Positions 30,328-39,499 of a stretch of 64,000 bases of DNA are shown one piece after another. Location of the stretch: the NCBI GenBank assembly GCA_947443745.1, contig CANEXL010000002.1, positions 1-64,000 of the forward strand. Reading direction: 5' to 3'. The first letter of the stretch is position 1, and the number at the start of each line of letters is the position of its first letter. The notes under the pieces are model-generated. The model did not search any database. It was not told where the DNA came from and worked only from the letters and a program-made list of their open reading frames with translations. The stretch comes from Microbacteriaceae bacterium. GTDB lineage: Bacteria; Actinomycetota; Actinomycetes; Actinomycetales; Microbacteriaceae. A program made the position numbers and the translations under genes.

Positions 30328-32293
30328 CGTTCACGATGCGTCGTTTGCGGGCCCTCACGGCAATCAACCGCGCGACGATGACGAGCAGGAGAACCGCGAC
30401 GGCAATGATGAGCCACAAGGGAATAGTGAACTCGTTGGCGACCGAGGCCTGCGGCACAATCGTGGCCGTGCTCAATGCCAGGGGCGGAAGACCGGGTTGG
30501 GCCACCAGTAGGTCACCGGTGAGCACGAACCATCCGAAGGGATTAGCATCCGCTTGTGTGGCCAGCGAATCTGATAACGCCACACTCTGTGCAACCGGTG
30601 CCGTCCCACCGAGAAGCAGAAGATCGCGCCCGCCAGCGTCGAATGCCTCGAGGGCAGCAAAGGGTCCATCCACCGTGACGGTAAATTTTTTACCGGATGC
30701 GTCAACGGCGCGCCACGCCTCAAATCGCAAGGGGGCCTTGAGGGCAGCAGCATCTTCGGGAGCCGCGCCTATGACAACGCCGGGGTAGCTGGCCTTCGTG
30801 AAGTCGGCAATCGGCACAAGTTTCACGGCCAAGGGCGTCGCCGACGCGCGCTGCAGTGTTGAGATAACGTGCGCGGCCTCACTGAGGGTGTTCTCGCTGG
30901 CTCCTTCCGTGCCAAAGGCAATGCGCACGGTGTTTCCCAGAACCTGCGGGAAGCGTTGCAACCCCACCGCGAGGGATTGGCCAGGGTGGCCGGTAATCGT
31001 GCTCCCCGTGCCGTTGATGTCGAGTTCGGCGGGAAGTGGTGTGGTCGTGCAATAGCCCCCCGGGGGGATTGCCTCCAGCCGAATGGTGAGGGTGTTGTCC
31101 CGCTTGACAAGCGTGGAGTCGATGGTGGCATCCACCGCATACGTATCGGTGTCGGCAATGGATTGGGAGTTGACGATGAGGTCGTTCCAGAGAACGGTGG
31201 CCGTGACGATTCCGCCCGGTGGTGTTGGAGTATTGCCCCCCTCAAGGTGGAGTGTGAATGACGATATCGGGCCACCAAAACGCGACTGGCTCACGGTCGT
31301 GGAATACGTGAGGCGGCCAACTCCCACGAGTGTCGGTTGGGCAGTCCCGAAGTCGGCCAGAGTGAAGATTGAGCCGGGGGTGGCCGTGTTGTTTTCCGCC
31401 AGGGCGGTTACGGTTGGCGCTCCGGCCAGACCCAGAGTCACCCCGCCTAATGCGGCAGCGGCGGCGCTCAGTTCTGTGGCGGGACCGGTCAGCGTGAGCG
31501 TGGGAATGCCAGGATCAGAGAGGGTCAGAGATGTCGTGGCGTCAAAGTTTGCGGCGATGGAGACGACGCGAGCCCCCGGTGCTGGGGGTTGGATTGCTCC
31601 GGAGGAGACGGCCGCCGTGATCACCGTGTCACGCCCGTATTTTGCGGAGAGCGCGGCAACGGCAGCGAGAGCAGCCTCGTTGACAGAAAAGTTTTGCGCG
31701 TCTGGGGTGACGACAGTGATGGTGCGAACGGCGGGGGAGAAGAAATCCGCGACGGTCGTGGGTGGTGTCTCGACACCCGTTGCCTCAATCTGAATGTTTG
31801 AGAGTGTCACCGATGTCGTGGTGTCGTAGCTGCACACATCGTTGAGTTTGGGGTTGAGGCGGTTGAGAACAGTGAGCACCACGGCGGAGTTCACCTCGGT
31901 TCCGGCAGGCAGAGGGAGTTCAAAGGTGCCACCAACGCGAACAGAAACCTCCGCCTGGGTCGTGCCGACACTGATGACCGCCACGCCGTCGCTCGCCGCC
32001 GTCGCGGTGAGAGTGCCACGCAGAGTGACAGGGCTGAGTCCAGTGGGGACGGGCAGCGCCGTGCTCGCCTGGCCCCCTTCTCCGATGGCCGTCAACGACG
32101 TACTGTACGCAAGGGTCTGAGTGAAAGTCGTTGCCACGGCAGGATCAGTTTCTGCACTCACAAGAGCGCGCGCTTCCGGTTGAACGGCCGTCACTCCGAG
32201 AAGTCCGACAAGGAGGGCGACACTGACCCATCCCCCAAGAGACGGCCTTGCCCTAAAAGTCCTCATTCTGCGCTTTTCCTTCCCCAAGGGCAC
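30314..32293 (-). CDS. Cellulose synthase BcsB-like periplasmic/membrane subunit
   Basis: Signal/TM at N-terminus; carbohydrate-binding-like beta-rich halves; 'VVTATVLWNDLIVNSQSIADTDTYAVDATIDSTLVKRDNTLTIRLEAIPPGGYC'; 'SYPGVVIGAAPEDAAALKAPL'; C-terminal TM. Confidence 0.75.
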   Translation of the reverse strand: MPLGKEKRRMRTFRARPSLGGWVSVALLVGLLGVTAVQPEARALVSAETDPAVATTFTQTLAYSTSLTAIGEGGQASTALPVPTGLSPVTLRGTLTATAASDGVAVISVGTTQAEVSVRVGGTFELPLPAGTEVNSAVVLTVLNRLNPKLNDVCSYDTTTSVTLSNIQIEATGVETPPTTVADFFSPAVRTITVVTPDAQNFSVNEAALAAVAALSAKYGRDTVITAAVSSGAIQPPAPGARVVSIAANFDATTSLTLSDPGIPTLTLTGPATELSAAAAALGGVTLGLAGAPTVTALAENNTATPGSIFTLADFGTAQPTLVGVGRLTYSTTVSQSRFGGPISSFTLHLEGGNTPTPPGGIVTATVLWNDLIVNSQSIADTDTYAVDATIDSTLVKRDNTLTIRLEAIPPGGYCTTTPLPAELDINGTGSTITGHPGQSLAVGLQRFPQVLGNTVRIAFGTEGASENTLSEAAHVISTLQRASATPLAVKLVPIADFTKASYPGVVIGAAPEDAAALKAPLRFEAWRAVDASGKKFTVTVDGPFAALEAFDAGGRDLLLLGGTAPVAQSVALSDSLATQADANPFGWFVLTGDLLVAQPGLPPLALSTATIVPQASVANEFTIPLWLIIAVAVLLLVIVARLIAVRARKRRIVNDDNL

Positions 32294-32389
32294 GTATCAC
32301 AACAATAGATGCGACAAGTGTGGTACTAGAAGTATCCTAGAGGGCAAGAATCAGATTTGTCATAAATCTGCTGAAGTGAGGGGGAACTC

Positions 32390-32977
32390 ATGAACGAGGA
32401 AAGTATCGCACCATCACTCGAGGCCATCACGGAATCCTCGGTCGCGACACCGCCAACGCAGCCACCCGTCCCACCCGCGAACACCGACGGGGGTCAACCG
32501 TCGACGAGAAAAGTGCAGATCATCGCATGGGTTGCTTTGGGAATCGGCATTTTTGCGCTCGTGTTAGCCGTCATTCCGTTTGTCACCTTCGGATCCGGGC
32601 TCTTCATTTTGGCTGGACTCATCGTGAGCATCATTGCCCTCGCCAAGGCCCGCGGGCCCAAAGGTGCGGCGATCACCGGGCTTATTCTGAGCCTCGTCGC
32701 CGTGCCGGCCGCCATTGTCATGACGATTGTGTCGATCGGGCTCATTGGGGCCGCCGCGACCACCACCTTGCAGAGCACTCTCATCGAACAACAGATTGCG
32801 AGCGGCATCAGCGATCAGCTGGGAATTGATGCGACCGTCGCGTGCCCGGACTCAATGACGGGCTCGAAGGGGTCGACATTCGAGTGTGTGGCCACGGACC
32901 CGAATGGAGATTCGGTGATTGTGGACATCACGGTGATCGACAGCGTGGGGGGCGTTACGTGGAAGGTGCGCACCTAG
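32390..32977 (+). CDS. DUF4190/DUF4333-type membrane protein
   Basis: Two TM segments with 'IALAKARGPKGAAITGLILSLVA' (DUF4190-like) and C-terminal 'ATVACPDSMTGSKGSTFECVATDPNGDSVIVDITVIDSVGGVTWKV' (DUF4333-like). Confidence 0.75.
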   Translation: MNEESIAPSLEAITESSVATPPTQPPVPPANTDGGQPSTRKVQIIAWVALGIGIFALVLAVIPFVTFGSGLFILAGLIVSIIALAKARGPKGAAITGLILSLVAVPAAIVMTIVSIGLIGAAATTTLQSTLIEQQIASGISDQLGIDATVACPDSMTGSKGSTFECVATDPNGDSVIVDITVIDSVGGVTWKVRT

Positions 32978-32978
32978 C

Positions 32979-34895
32979 TCAGGGACGGCGCGAGATTGCC
33001 GCCAGGAGTGCATCGACGGAATCACGGATAGGAGCACGACCGTCGAGGTGGATGTCCGGTTCGAGAGGAGGCTCGTAGCCCTGACCAACCCCGGTCATTT
33101 GCGTCTGTGATGATGACGCCGCTGCCCGGGCGTACAAGCCCTTGGGGTCACGTTCAATGCACGTCTCAAGTGGAGTGTCGACGAAGACTTCGAGAAAGTC
33201 ACTGTCGGCGAACATCTCCCGCGCCAAATCTCGATCGGCGCGGAAGGGGGACACCAGCGAGACAATCACAATCAGGCCGGCATCCATCATGAGTTGCGCG
33301 GTTCGAGCAACGCGACGAACATTCTCTGCTCGGTCTGCAGGCGTGAAACCGAGATCTTCGCTGAGCGTCTGGCGCACAGCATCACCGTCGAGCACGTAGC
33401 AACGAATTCCCCGCTCGAAGAGGCGCCTCTCCAACTCATCGGCAATGGTGCTCTTGCCACTTCCGGGGAGGCCGGTCAGCCACATCACCCCCGAGCGAAT
33501 GCCATTGAGTCGCTCGCGGGCCTCGCGATCGATCGTGAAGGTGTGACGCGTGACATCCGATTCGCGCTGAAGGGGGCGCAGGCTCATTCCTGCCGCCACA
33601 GTGCGACCCGTCAGCCGATTGACGAGAACGAAGCCACCGGTGTCGTGGCCCGTTGTGTAGGAATCCAGCAGGATAGGGCGATCGCAGGTCACCTCGACGA
33701 GTCCGATGTCATTTACGGTCAAGGGGTGACCAGATAGTTGATCCCCCGTGAGCAGATCCAGCACGAACCGAACATTTTCTACTCGCGCGGGAACCTCGAG
33801 GGGACCCACACGGAGCACATAGGAGTTGGCTGTGTCGAGAGGATCAGGATCCAACCACACGAGCGTTGCGAGGTGGGCGAGCGAAACGGGCAGGTCGGTG
33901 TCAGTCGCGGCGATGATGATGTCACCTCGGCCCACATCGATCTCGCGATCTAGTTCGACAGAAACGGAGGAGCCCGCCATCGCCCACGTGGCGTCCTCCG
34001 GGGACCCCAAGGCGATGACCGTGGCGTTGGTGCCCGACGGCCACACGCTTATGCTCTCGCCCACAGCAATACTGCCGCGCGCAATGTGGCCAGCGAGGCG
34101 CCGGGTTTGCCCCGATCGGATGACCGTCTGTACGGGCAGTCGCAGTGTGGGCAGGTCGACGGCGCCCGCCGGCCGCGCCTGACGGGCTTCGTGCTCTGCG
34201 GCGTGAGCGGCCTCTTGCGCGAGCGCAGCGGATTCGAGGGCGGCGAGAAGCGTCGGGGCATCACCGGCAGGGAGCGCATCAGAGGGGGACACAACGTTGT
34301 CGCCGCGCAAACCACTGAGGGCGATAAAGGTGATTGTCGCCGGTGGCAGTGCGGCGCCCCCGGGATTTGCGAGCGACTGAAGGCGGCCGAAGAGTTCGTT
34401 CCTAATATCTGCAAAGACGCGACTCGGATCCGCAACGGCATCCAGTTTGTTGACCGCAACGATGAGGGAGGAGACGCCCATCAACGTGCAGACGGTGGCG
34501 TGTCGAAGAGTTTGTTCCCGCACTCCCCGCGACGCGTCGACAACGAGAACAGCAACGTTTGCCGTGGAGGAAGCCACCGCCATGTTGCGGGTGTATTGCT
34601 CGTGGCCGGGACTGTCCGCCAAGATTGCGCGCCTCCCCGAGGGAAGCCAGAGGTGCCGGTGGGCGACATCGATGGTGATGCCCTGCTCGCGCTCGGATTC
34701 GAGGCCATCGACCAAGAGTGAGAAATCGAGTGTTCCGGGTTCGGCCCGCGAGCCTGAGGTGGCACTAGCCCGCAGGGAAGCGACAACCTCATCACTGGCA
34801 ACGCTGTCGGTCTCGAAGAGGAGACGACCCAACAATGTGGATTTTCCATCATCGACGGCACCACACAGCACAACACGCAAAAGAAGGGAGGACAT
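32979..34895 (-). CDS. cysNC: Bifunctional sulfate adenylyltransferase subunit 1 / adenylylsulfate kinase (CysN-CysC fusion, NodQ-like)
   Basis: N-terminal GTPase 'GAVDDGKSTLLGRLLFETDSV', 'DSPGHEQYTRNMAVASS'; C-terminal APS kinase 'LTGLPGSGKSTIADELERRLFERGIRCYVLDGDAVRQTLSEDLGFTPADRAENVRR'. Confidence 0.95.
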   Translation of the reverse strand: MSSLLLRVVLCGAVDDGKSTLLGRLLFETDSVASDEVVASLRASATSGSRAEPGTLDFSLLVDGLESEREQGITIDVAHRHLWLPSGRRAILADSPGHEQYTRNMAVASSTANVAVLVVDASRGVREQTLRHATVCTLMGVSSLIVAVNKLDAVADPSRVFADIRNELFGRLQSLANPGGAALPPATITFIALSGLRGDNVVSPSDALPAGDAPTLLAALESAALAQEAAHAAEHEARQARPAGAVDLPTLRLPVQTVIRSGQTRRLAGHIARGSIAVGESISVWPSGTNATVIALGSPEDATWAMAGSSVSVELDREIDVGRGDIIIAATDTDLPVSLAHLATLVWLDPDPLDTANSYVLRVGPLEVPARVENVRFVLDLLTGDQLSGHPLTVNDIGLVEVTCDRPILLDSYTTGHDTGGFVLVNRLTGRTVAAGMSLRPLQRESDVTRHTFTIDREARERLNGIRSGVMWLTGLPGSGKSTIADELERRLFERGIRCYVLDGDAVRQTLSEDLGFTPADRAENVRRVARTAQLMMDAGLIVIVSLVSPFRADRDLAREMFADSDFLEVFVDTPLETCIERDPKGLYARAAASSSQTQMTGVGQGYEPPLEPDIHLDGRAPIRDSVDALLAAISRRP

Positions 34896-35821
34896 TAGAA
34901 GTACCCCTCCAGCTTCTTTCGTTCCATCGAGGAGGCACCTTCGCCGTCGATGAGGCGGCCCGCCCGCTCCGACGTCGTCGAGGTTGCGAGCTCGGCGATG
35001 ATGTCATCGACAGTGAGGGCTTCGCTCTCTTCCGCGGCGCTGAGGGGATAACAGCCGAGGGTGCGAAAACGAACGCGGCGCATCACGGCTTTTTCACCCG
35101 GCTCAAAAATGAAGCGTTCGTCATCGACGACGACAGGCTTGCCCTGTCGCAGCACGGTGGGCCGTTCATCCGTGAAATAAAGGGGCACGACATCGAGATT
35201 TTCACGCCGGATGTAGCGCCAGACATCCAGTTCGGTCCAGTTAGAAAGGGGGAATGCTCGCATGGTCTGACCCGGCGTCAAAACGGTATTGACGGTCGTC
35301 CAAAACTCTGGTCGCTGCCCGCTGGGATCCCACACGTGGCCGGGCCCCCGAAGAGAGAACATTCGTTCCTTGGCCCGGGATCTCTCCTCATCGCGCCGAG
35401 CCCCGCCCAGAGCGATGTCGTAACCGCCCTCATCGAGAGCCTGACGCAGGGCCATGGTTTTCATAATGCGTGTGTACTCATCGGAACCATGATCGAAGGG
35501 ATTGACGCCTGCCGCAAGTCCGGCGGGGTTGGTGTGCACCCGCAAATCAAGCTGGAGCCTGGCCGCCGTTTTTTCGCGAAAATCAATCATTTCGCGAAAC
35601 TTCCACGTGGTGTCAATGTGGAGAACGGGGAGAGGAATGGGCGAGGGCTGAAATGCCTTGGCGGCGAGGTGCAGAAGTACCGTGGAGTCTTTTCCGATGG
35701 AATACAAGATGACCGGACGGTTGAATCCGGCGACCGCTTCACGAATGGCCCAGATGGCTTCGGCTTCGAGTGCGTCGAGCACGCCATCGGCTGCCCGTCC
35801 CGTCTTCGGCACAGAAATCAT
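34895..35821 (-). CDS. cysD: Sulfate adenylyltransferase subunit 2
   Basis: 'VILYSIGKDSTVLLHLAAKAFQPSPIPLPVLHIDTTWKFREMIDFRE', 'DIALGGARRDEERSRAKERMFS'; single-base overlap with cysNC. Confidence 0.96.
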   Translation of the reverse strand: MISVPKTGRAADGVLDALEAEAIWAIREAVAGFNRPVILYSIGKDSTVLLHLAAKAFQPSPIPLPVLHIDTTWKFREMIDFREKTAARLQLDLRVHTNPAGLAAGVNPFDHGSDEYTRIMKTMALRQALDEGGYDIALGGARRDEERSRAKERMFSLRGPGHVWDPSGQRPEFWTTVNTVLTPGQTMRAFPLSNWTELDVWRYIRRENLDVVPLYFTDERPTVLRQGKPVVVDDERFIFEPGEKAVMRRVRFRTLGCYPLSAAEESEALTVDDIIAELATSTTSERAGRLIDGEGASSMERKKLEGYF

Positions 35822-35973
35822 GAAAGGAGCCTATCGCGACTGAAGTCGTTTTGCGGCCCCGGTGAAGCTTGACACGTAAACGTGAGAAAATCGTGAGGAA
35901 GGTTTTGGGCGGAAAATGCGCCTGACGTAGGTTCGGTAACATTCTTGTAATCCCCCACAGGCAGGATGGCAGC

Positions 35974-37734
35974 ATGGCAACCCTGTTCGACGGCTATGGC
36001 ACCGCACATCAGACCCCCCGCTCCCGCAAGGGTTCGCCGCCGTGGGACGAAATGTTCCCCTCGTTTGGTGACCTCTCGGCTCCGCGCGGAGCCTACAAAG
36101 ACATCTATGGCGCTCTCGCGCAGATGTCCCAAGAAGAGTTGCGCGGCCGCACTGAAGCGCTCGCCAGTAGTTATCTAGCGCAGGGGGTCACATTCGACTT
36201 TGCCGGCGAAGAGCGCCCTTTTCCTCTCGATGCCGTTCCTCGGGTGATCGAGGTCGATGACTGGGCAAATGTGGAAAAAGGCGTCACCCAGCGCGTTCAC
36301 GCTCTCGAGCGTTTTCTCGCGGATGTCTACGGTCCCCAGTTGGCCGTTCGTGACGGGGTCATTCCCGCGGCCCTCATCAGCACCTCCAAGCACTTTCACC
36401 GCCAAGCGGCCGGAATCGTGAGCGCCAATGGTGTGCGCATTCACGTGGCCGGCATCGACCTCATCCGTGATGAAAAGGGTGATTGGCGTGTTCTCGAAGA
36501 CAACGTTCGCGTGCCCAGCGGTGTCAGTTATGTCATTTCCAATCGTCGCGTCATGGCGCAGACTCTTCCCGAGCTGTTTGTCTCGATGAGCGTTCGCCCC
36601 GTGGGCGACTACCCTTATCGCCTCCTCAACGCGCTGCGTGCCTCTGCTCCGGATGGCGTCGATGATCCGACCGTGGTCGTTCTTACCCCCGGTGTCTACA
36701 ACTCGGCCTACTTCGAGCACACACTGCTGGCGCGGCTCATGGGTGTCGAGCTTGTGGAAGGCCGTGACCTGTTTTGCTCCGGTGGTCGCGTGTGGATGCG
36801 AACGACTGCCGGCCCGACCCGCGTCGACGTCATCTATCGCCGCGTCGACGATGAATTTCTCGACCCACTGCAGTTTCGCCCCGACTCCGTTTTGGGTTCG
36901 CCCGGCATGCTTCTCGCCGCGCGCCTTGGCCACGTCACCATTGCCAATGCGGTGGGGAATGGCGTCGCCGACGACAAACTCGTCTACACCTACCTCCCGG
37001 CCCTCATCGAGTATTACCTGGGCGAAAAGCCCATTCTTCCCAATGTCGATACCTGGCGCCTTGAGGAACCGGATGCGTTGGAAGAGGTGCTTGATCGCCT
37101 CGACGAACTCGTGGTCAAGCCTGTTGACGGCTCCGGCGGCAAGGGTCTCGTTGTGGGCCCCGATGCGTCAAAAGACGAGCTCGAAGCGCTTCGCCAGCGC
37201 CTTATCGCAGACCCCCGCGGGTGGATCGCCCAACCTCTCGTTCAGCTTTCGACTATTCCCACGCTCGTTGACGATGGAATGCGCCCTCGCCATGCCGACC
37301 TCAGGCCGTTTGCGGTGAACAGCGGCGACGACGTCTTTGTCCTGCCCGGTGGACTGACCCGCGTTGCGCTTCCCGAAGGCGAATTGGTGGTGAACTCCAG
37401 CCAGGGCGGCGGGTCTAAAGACACGTGGGTGCTTGGCCATAAAGATCGCGATCTCCGCTCTGCGGGCTCTCGTGGTGTCGCCAACATTGTGGCTGATCAA
37501 GCGACGGTGGAGCAGGCGGCCATCGATGAGGCCGAAGCTGAACAGCTGGCCATGGAAGAGGAACTCAACCCCGCAACAGGGGTACTCCATGCCATTCGCG
37601 CCATGCCGGAGTCATCGCCGCAAGACGGGGATGCCGGCAAACGGATGCAGCAACAGGAACAGCAACAGCAGCAGTCGCAGCAGGACCAGCAGGACCAGCA
37701 GGAATGTCAACACGGAGAGGGGTCATCATGCTGA
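35974..37734 (+). CDS. Circularly permuted ATP-grasp protein (DUF404/DUF407 type 2)
   Basis: 'GVTFDFAGEERPFPLDAVPRVIEVDDWANVEKGVTQRVHALERFLADVYG', 'RVLEDNVRVPSGVSYVISNRRVM', 'VVKPVDGSGGKGLVVGPDAS'; Q-rich C-terminus. Confidence 0.93.
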   Translation: MATLFDGYGTAHQTPRSRKGSPPWDEMFPSFGDLSAPRGAYKDIYGALAQMSQEELRGRTEALASSYLAQGVTFDFAGEERPFPLDAVPRVIEVDDWANVEKGVTQRVHALERFLADVYGPQLAVRDGVIPAALISTSKHFHRQAAGIVSANGVRIHVAGIDLIRDEKGDWRVLEDNVRVPSGVSYVISNRRVMAQTLPELFVSMSVRPVGDYPYRLLNALRASAPDGVDDPTVVVLTPGVYNSAYFEHTLLARLMGVELVEGRDLFCSGGRVWMRTTAGPTRVDVIYRRVDDEFLDPLQFRPDSVLGSPGMLLAARLGHVTIANAVGNGVADDKLVYTYLPALIEYYLGEKPILPNVDTWRLEEPDALEEVLDRLDELVVKPVDGSGGKGLVVGPDASKDELEALRQRLIADPRGWIAQPLVQLSTIPTLVDDGMRPRHADLRPFAVNSGDDVFVLPGGLTRVALPEGELVVNSSQGGGSKDTWVLGHKDRDLRSAGSRGVANIVADQATVEQAAIDEAEAEQLAMEEELNPATGVLHAIRAMPESSPQDGDAGKRMQQQEQQQQQSQQDQQDQQECQHGEGSSC

Positions 37735-38657
37735 GTCGCATTGCCGAATCGTTGTTCTGGATCGGCCGTTACGTTGAACGCAGCGACGGAACCTCCCGCA
37801 TCCTTGATGTTCACCTTCAGCTTCTGCTCGAGGACCCTTGGATTGACGAAGACACCGCGTGCCGATCGTTGCTCTCGGTGATGGGGACCGAATTGCCTGA
37901 GGATGAGCTCGTCACCCGAGAGCAGGTCATCGCCATTTTGGCTGTCGACCGTACCCACCCCGCCTCCATCGCCTATGCCATCGATGCCGCGCGCGAAAAT
38001 GCTCGCCGCGCCCGCGAGATTATTTCGACGGAATTGTGGGAGTGCCTCAACTCGACCAACGCGCGCATGCCCAAGAAGGTCGCGATCGACAAGACCCACG
38101 AATTCTTTCGCTACGTTCGCGAGCGTGCGGCGCTCTCGATCGGCATTGTTGACTCGGCGACCAGTCACGACGAAGCCTGGCAGTTCTTCTCCCTGGGCCG
38201 GGCGATGGAGCGTGCGGATATGACCGCCCGCCTGCTGGCAACGCGTCAGTTGACCGAAGCGAGTGGCCCATCCTGGACCACAATCTTGCGCAGCTGCGGA
38301 GCCTTCGAGGCCTACCTTCGCACCTATCGGGGAGTTCCCTCGGCGCGGAACGCCGCAGAGTTCTTGCTCACCGACCGCCTCTTTCCGCGCTCTATTCTCT
38401 ACTCGGTGACCCGGGCAGAGGAATGCCTGCGAGAGATCGATCCCCGCAGCGGCCGTGCCGGGGTGGCCGACCAGGCGCAGCGTCTCCTCGGGCAAATTCG
38501 TAGCGAGTTGGAATATCGCCCCATCATTGAATTGATGGACGACCTCCCGGGCCACATGGAAAACGTGCAGTTGGTCACCAGCGCGGTCAGTGATGCCATT
38601 CGGCTGCGCTATTTTCCCACCAGTGCCGTTCCGGTATGGATCGGAGAAAACTCATGA
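37728..38657 (+). CDS. Alpha-E domain-containing protein (DUF403)
   Basis: 'MLSRIAESLFWIGRYVERSDGTSRILDVHLQLLLED', 'NARRAREIISTELWECLN', 'FFSLGRAMERADMTARLL'; overlaps both neighbours. Confidence 0.93.
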   Translation: MLSRIAESLFWIGRYVERSDGTSRILDVHLQLLLEDPWIDEDTACRSLLSVMGTELPEDELVTREQVIAILAVDRTHPASIAYAIDAARENARRAREIISTELWECLNSTNARMPKKVAIDKTHEFFRYVRERAALSIGIVDSATSHDEAWQFFSLGRAMERADMTARLLATRQLTEASGPSWTTILRSCGAFEAYLRTYRGVPSARNAAEFLLTDRLFPRSILYSVTRAEECLREIDPRSGRAGVADQAQRLLGQIRSELEYRPIIELMDDLPGHMENVQLVTSAVSDAIRLRYFPTSAVPVWIGENS

Positions 38658-39499
38658 GCCGCTTGCGTATCGTGCACCGCACCGGGTTCTCTTACAAGAG
38701 CCCCGCTACCGCGTCCTACAACGAAGCCCGCATGCTTCCCTTCTCTGGCGGCGACCAGTTTGTCTTCTCAGCAAGCCTGGACATTCATCCGTCGTCCACG
38801 CAGAACAGTTACGTCGACTACTGGGGAACGCGCGTCTCCACGTTCGAGGTGCTCACGCCCCACATGGAGCTTTCGGTCACGGCGACCAGTGTTATCGAGG
38901 TGCGACCCGTGCTGCGGGAAACCCCTGATATCTCCTGGGAAGATCTGAAGAACACGGCGCAAGCGACGACACAATTTGTGGAGTTTCTTCTTTTTACGCG
39001 CATGACGGAGCCGCCCGCCGAGGTTGTGGCGCTCGCCGAAGCAATCGTCGCGACGGGACTTTCCCCTGCCGACACTGCGCTGGCAATCTGCCAGGCCGTC
39101 TATGACCACATCACCTACATGCGCGGCGTGACCGGTGTTCACTCCACTGGAGCCGATGCGTGGGCTGCGGGTCAGGGAGTCTGTCAAGATATCGCTCACG
39201 TCACGTTGGGAGCCTTGCGATCCGTGGGGATCCCCGCACGCTATGTTTCGGGTTATTTGCACCCCAAGCCGGATGCGCCTCTCGGGGAAACCATCGTGGG
39301 GGAGTCGCACGCCTGGGTCGAATGGTTCACGGGCGACTGGTTCGGCTACGACCCCACGAACATGATCAATATTGGGGAGCGCCACGTTCTCATTGCTCAT
39401 GGCCGTGACTATCGCGATGTCTCGCCTTTGCGCGGAGTGTACGCCGGGGCCAGCGCTTCCGGTGTTTTCGTTCGGGTAGAGATTACTCGCGAGGCCTAA
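38654..39499 (+). CDS. Transglutaminase family protein (bacterial TGase-like, N-terminal domain + core)
   Basis: 'RIVHRTGFSYKSPATASYNEARMLP', 'GVCQDIAHVTLGALRSVGIPARYVSGYLH', 'GESHAWVEWFTGDWFGYDPTN'; ATGA overlap with alpha-E gene. Confidence 0.93.
   Translation: MSRLRIVHRTGFSYKSPATASYNEARMLPFSGGDQFVFSASLDIHPSSTQNSYVDYWGTRVSTFEVLTPHMELSVTATSVIEVRPVLRETPDISWEDLKNTAQATTQFVEFLLFTRMTEPPAEVVALAEAIVATGLSPADTALAICQAVYDHITYMRGVTGVHSTGADAWAAGQGVCQDIAHVTLGALRSVGIPARYVSGYLHPKPDAPLGETIVGESHAWVEWFTGDWFGYDPTNMINIGERHVLIAHGRDYRDVSPLRGVYAGASASGVFVRVEITREA

Noticed and set aside
34835-35872. 345-aa plus-strand ORF opposite cysD
   Set aside because: Antisense shadow of cysD.
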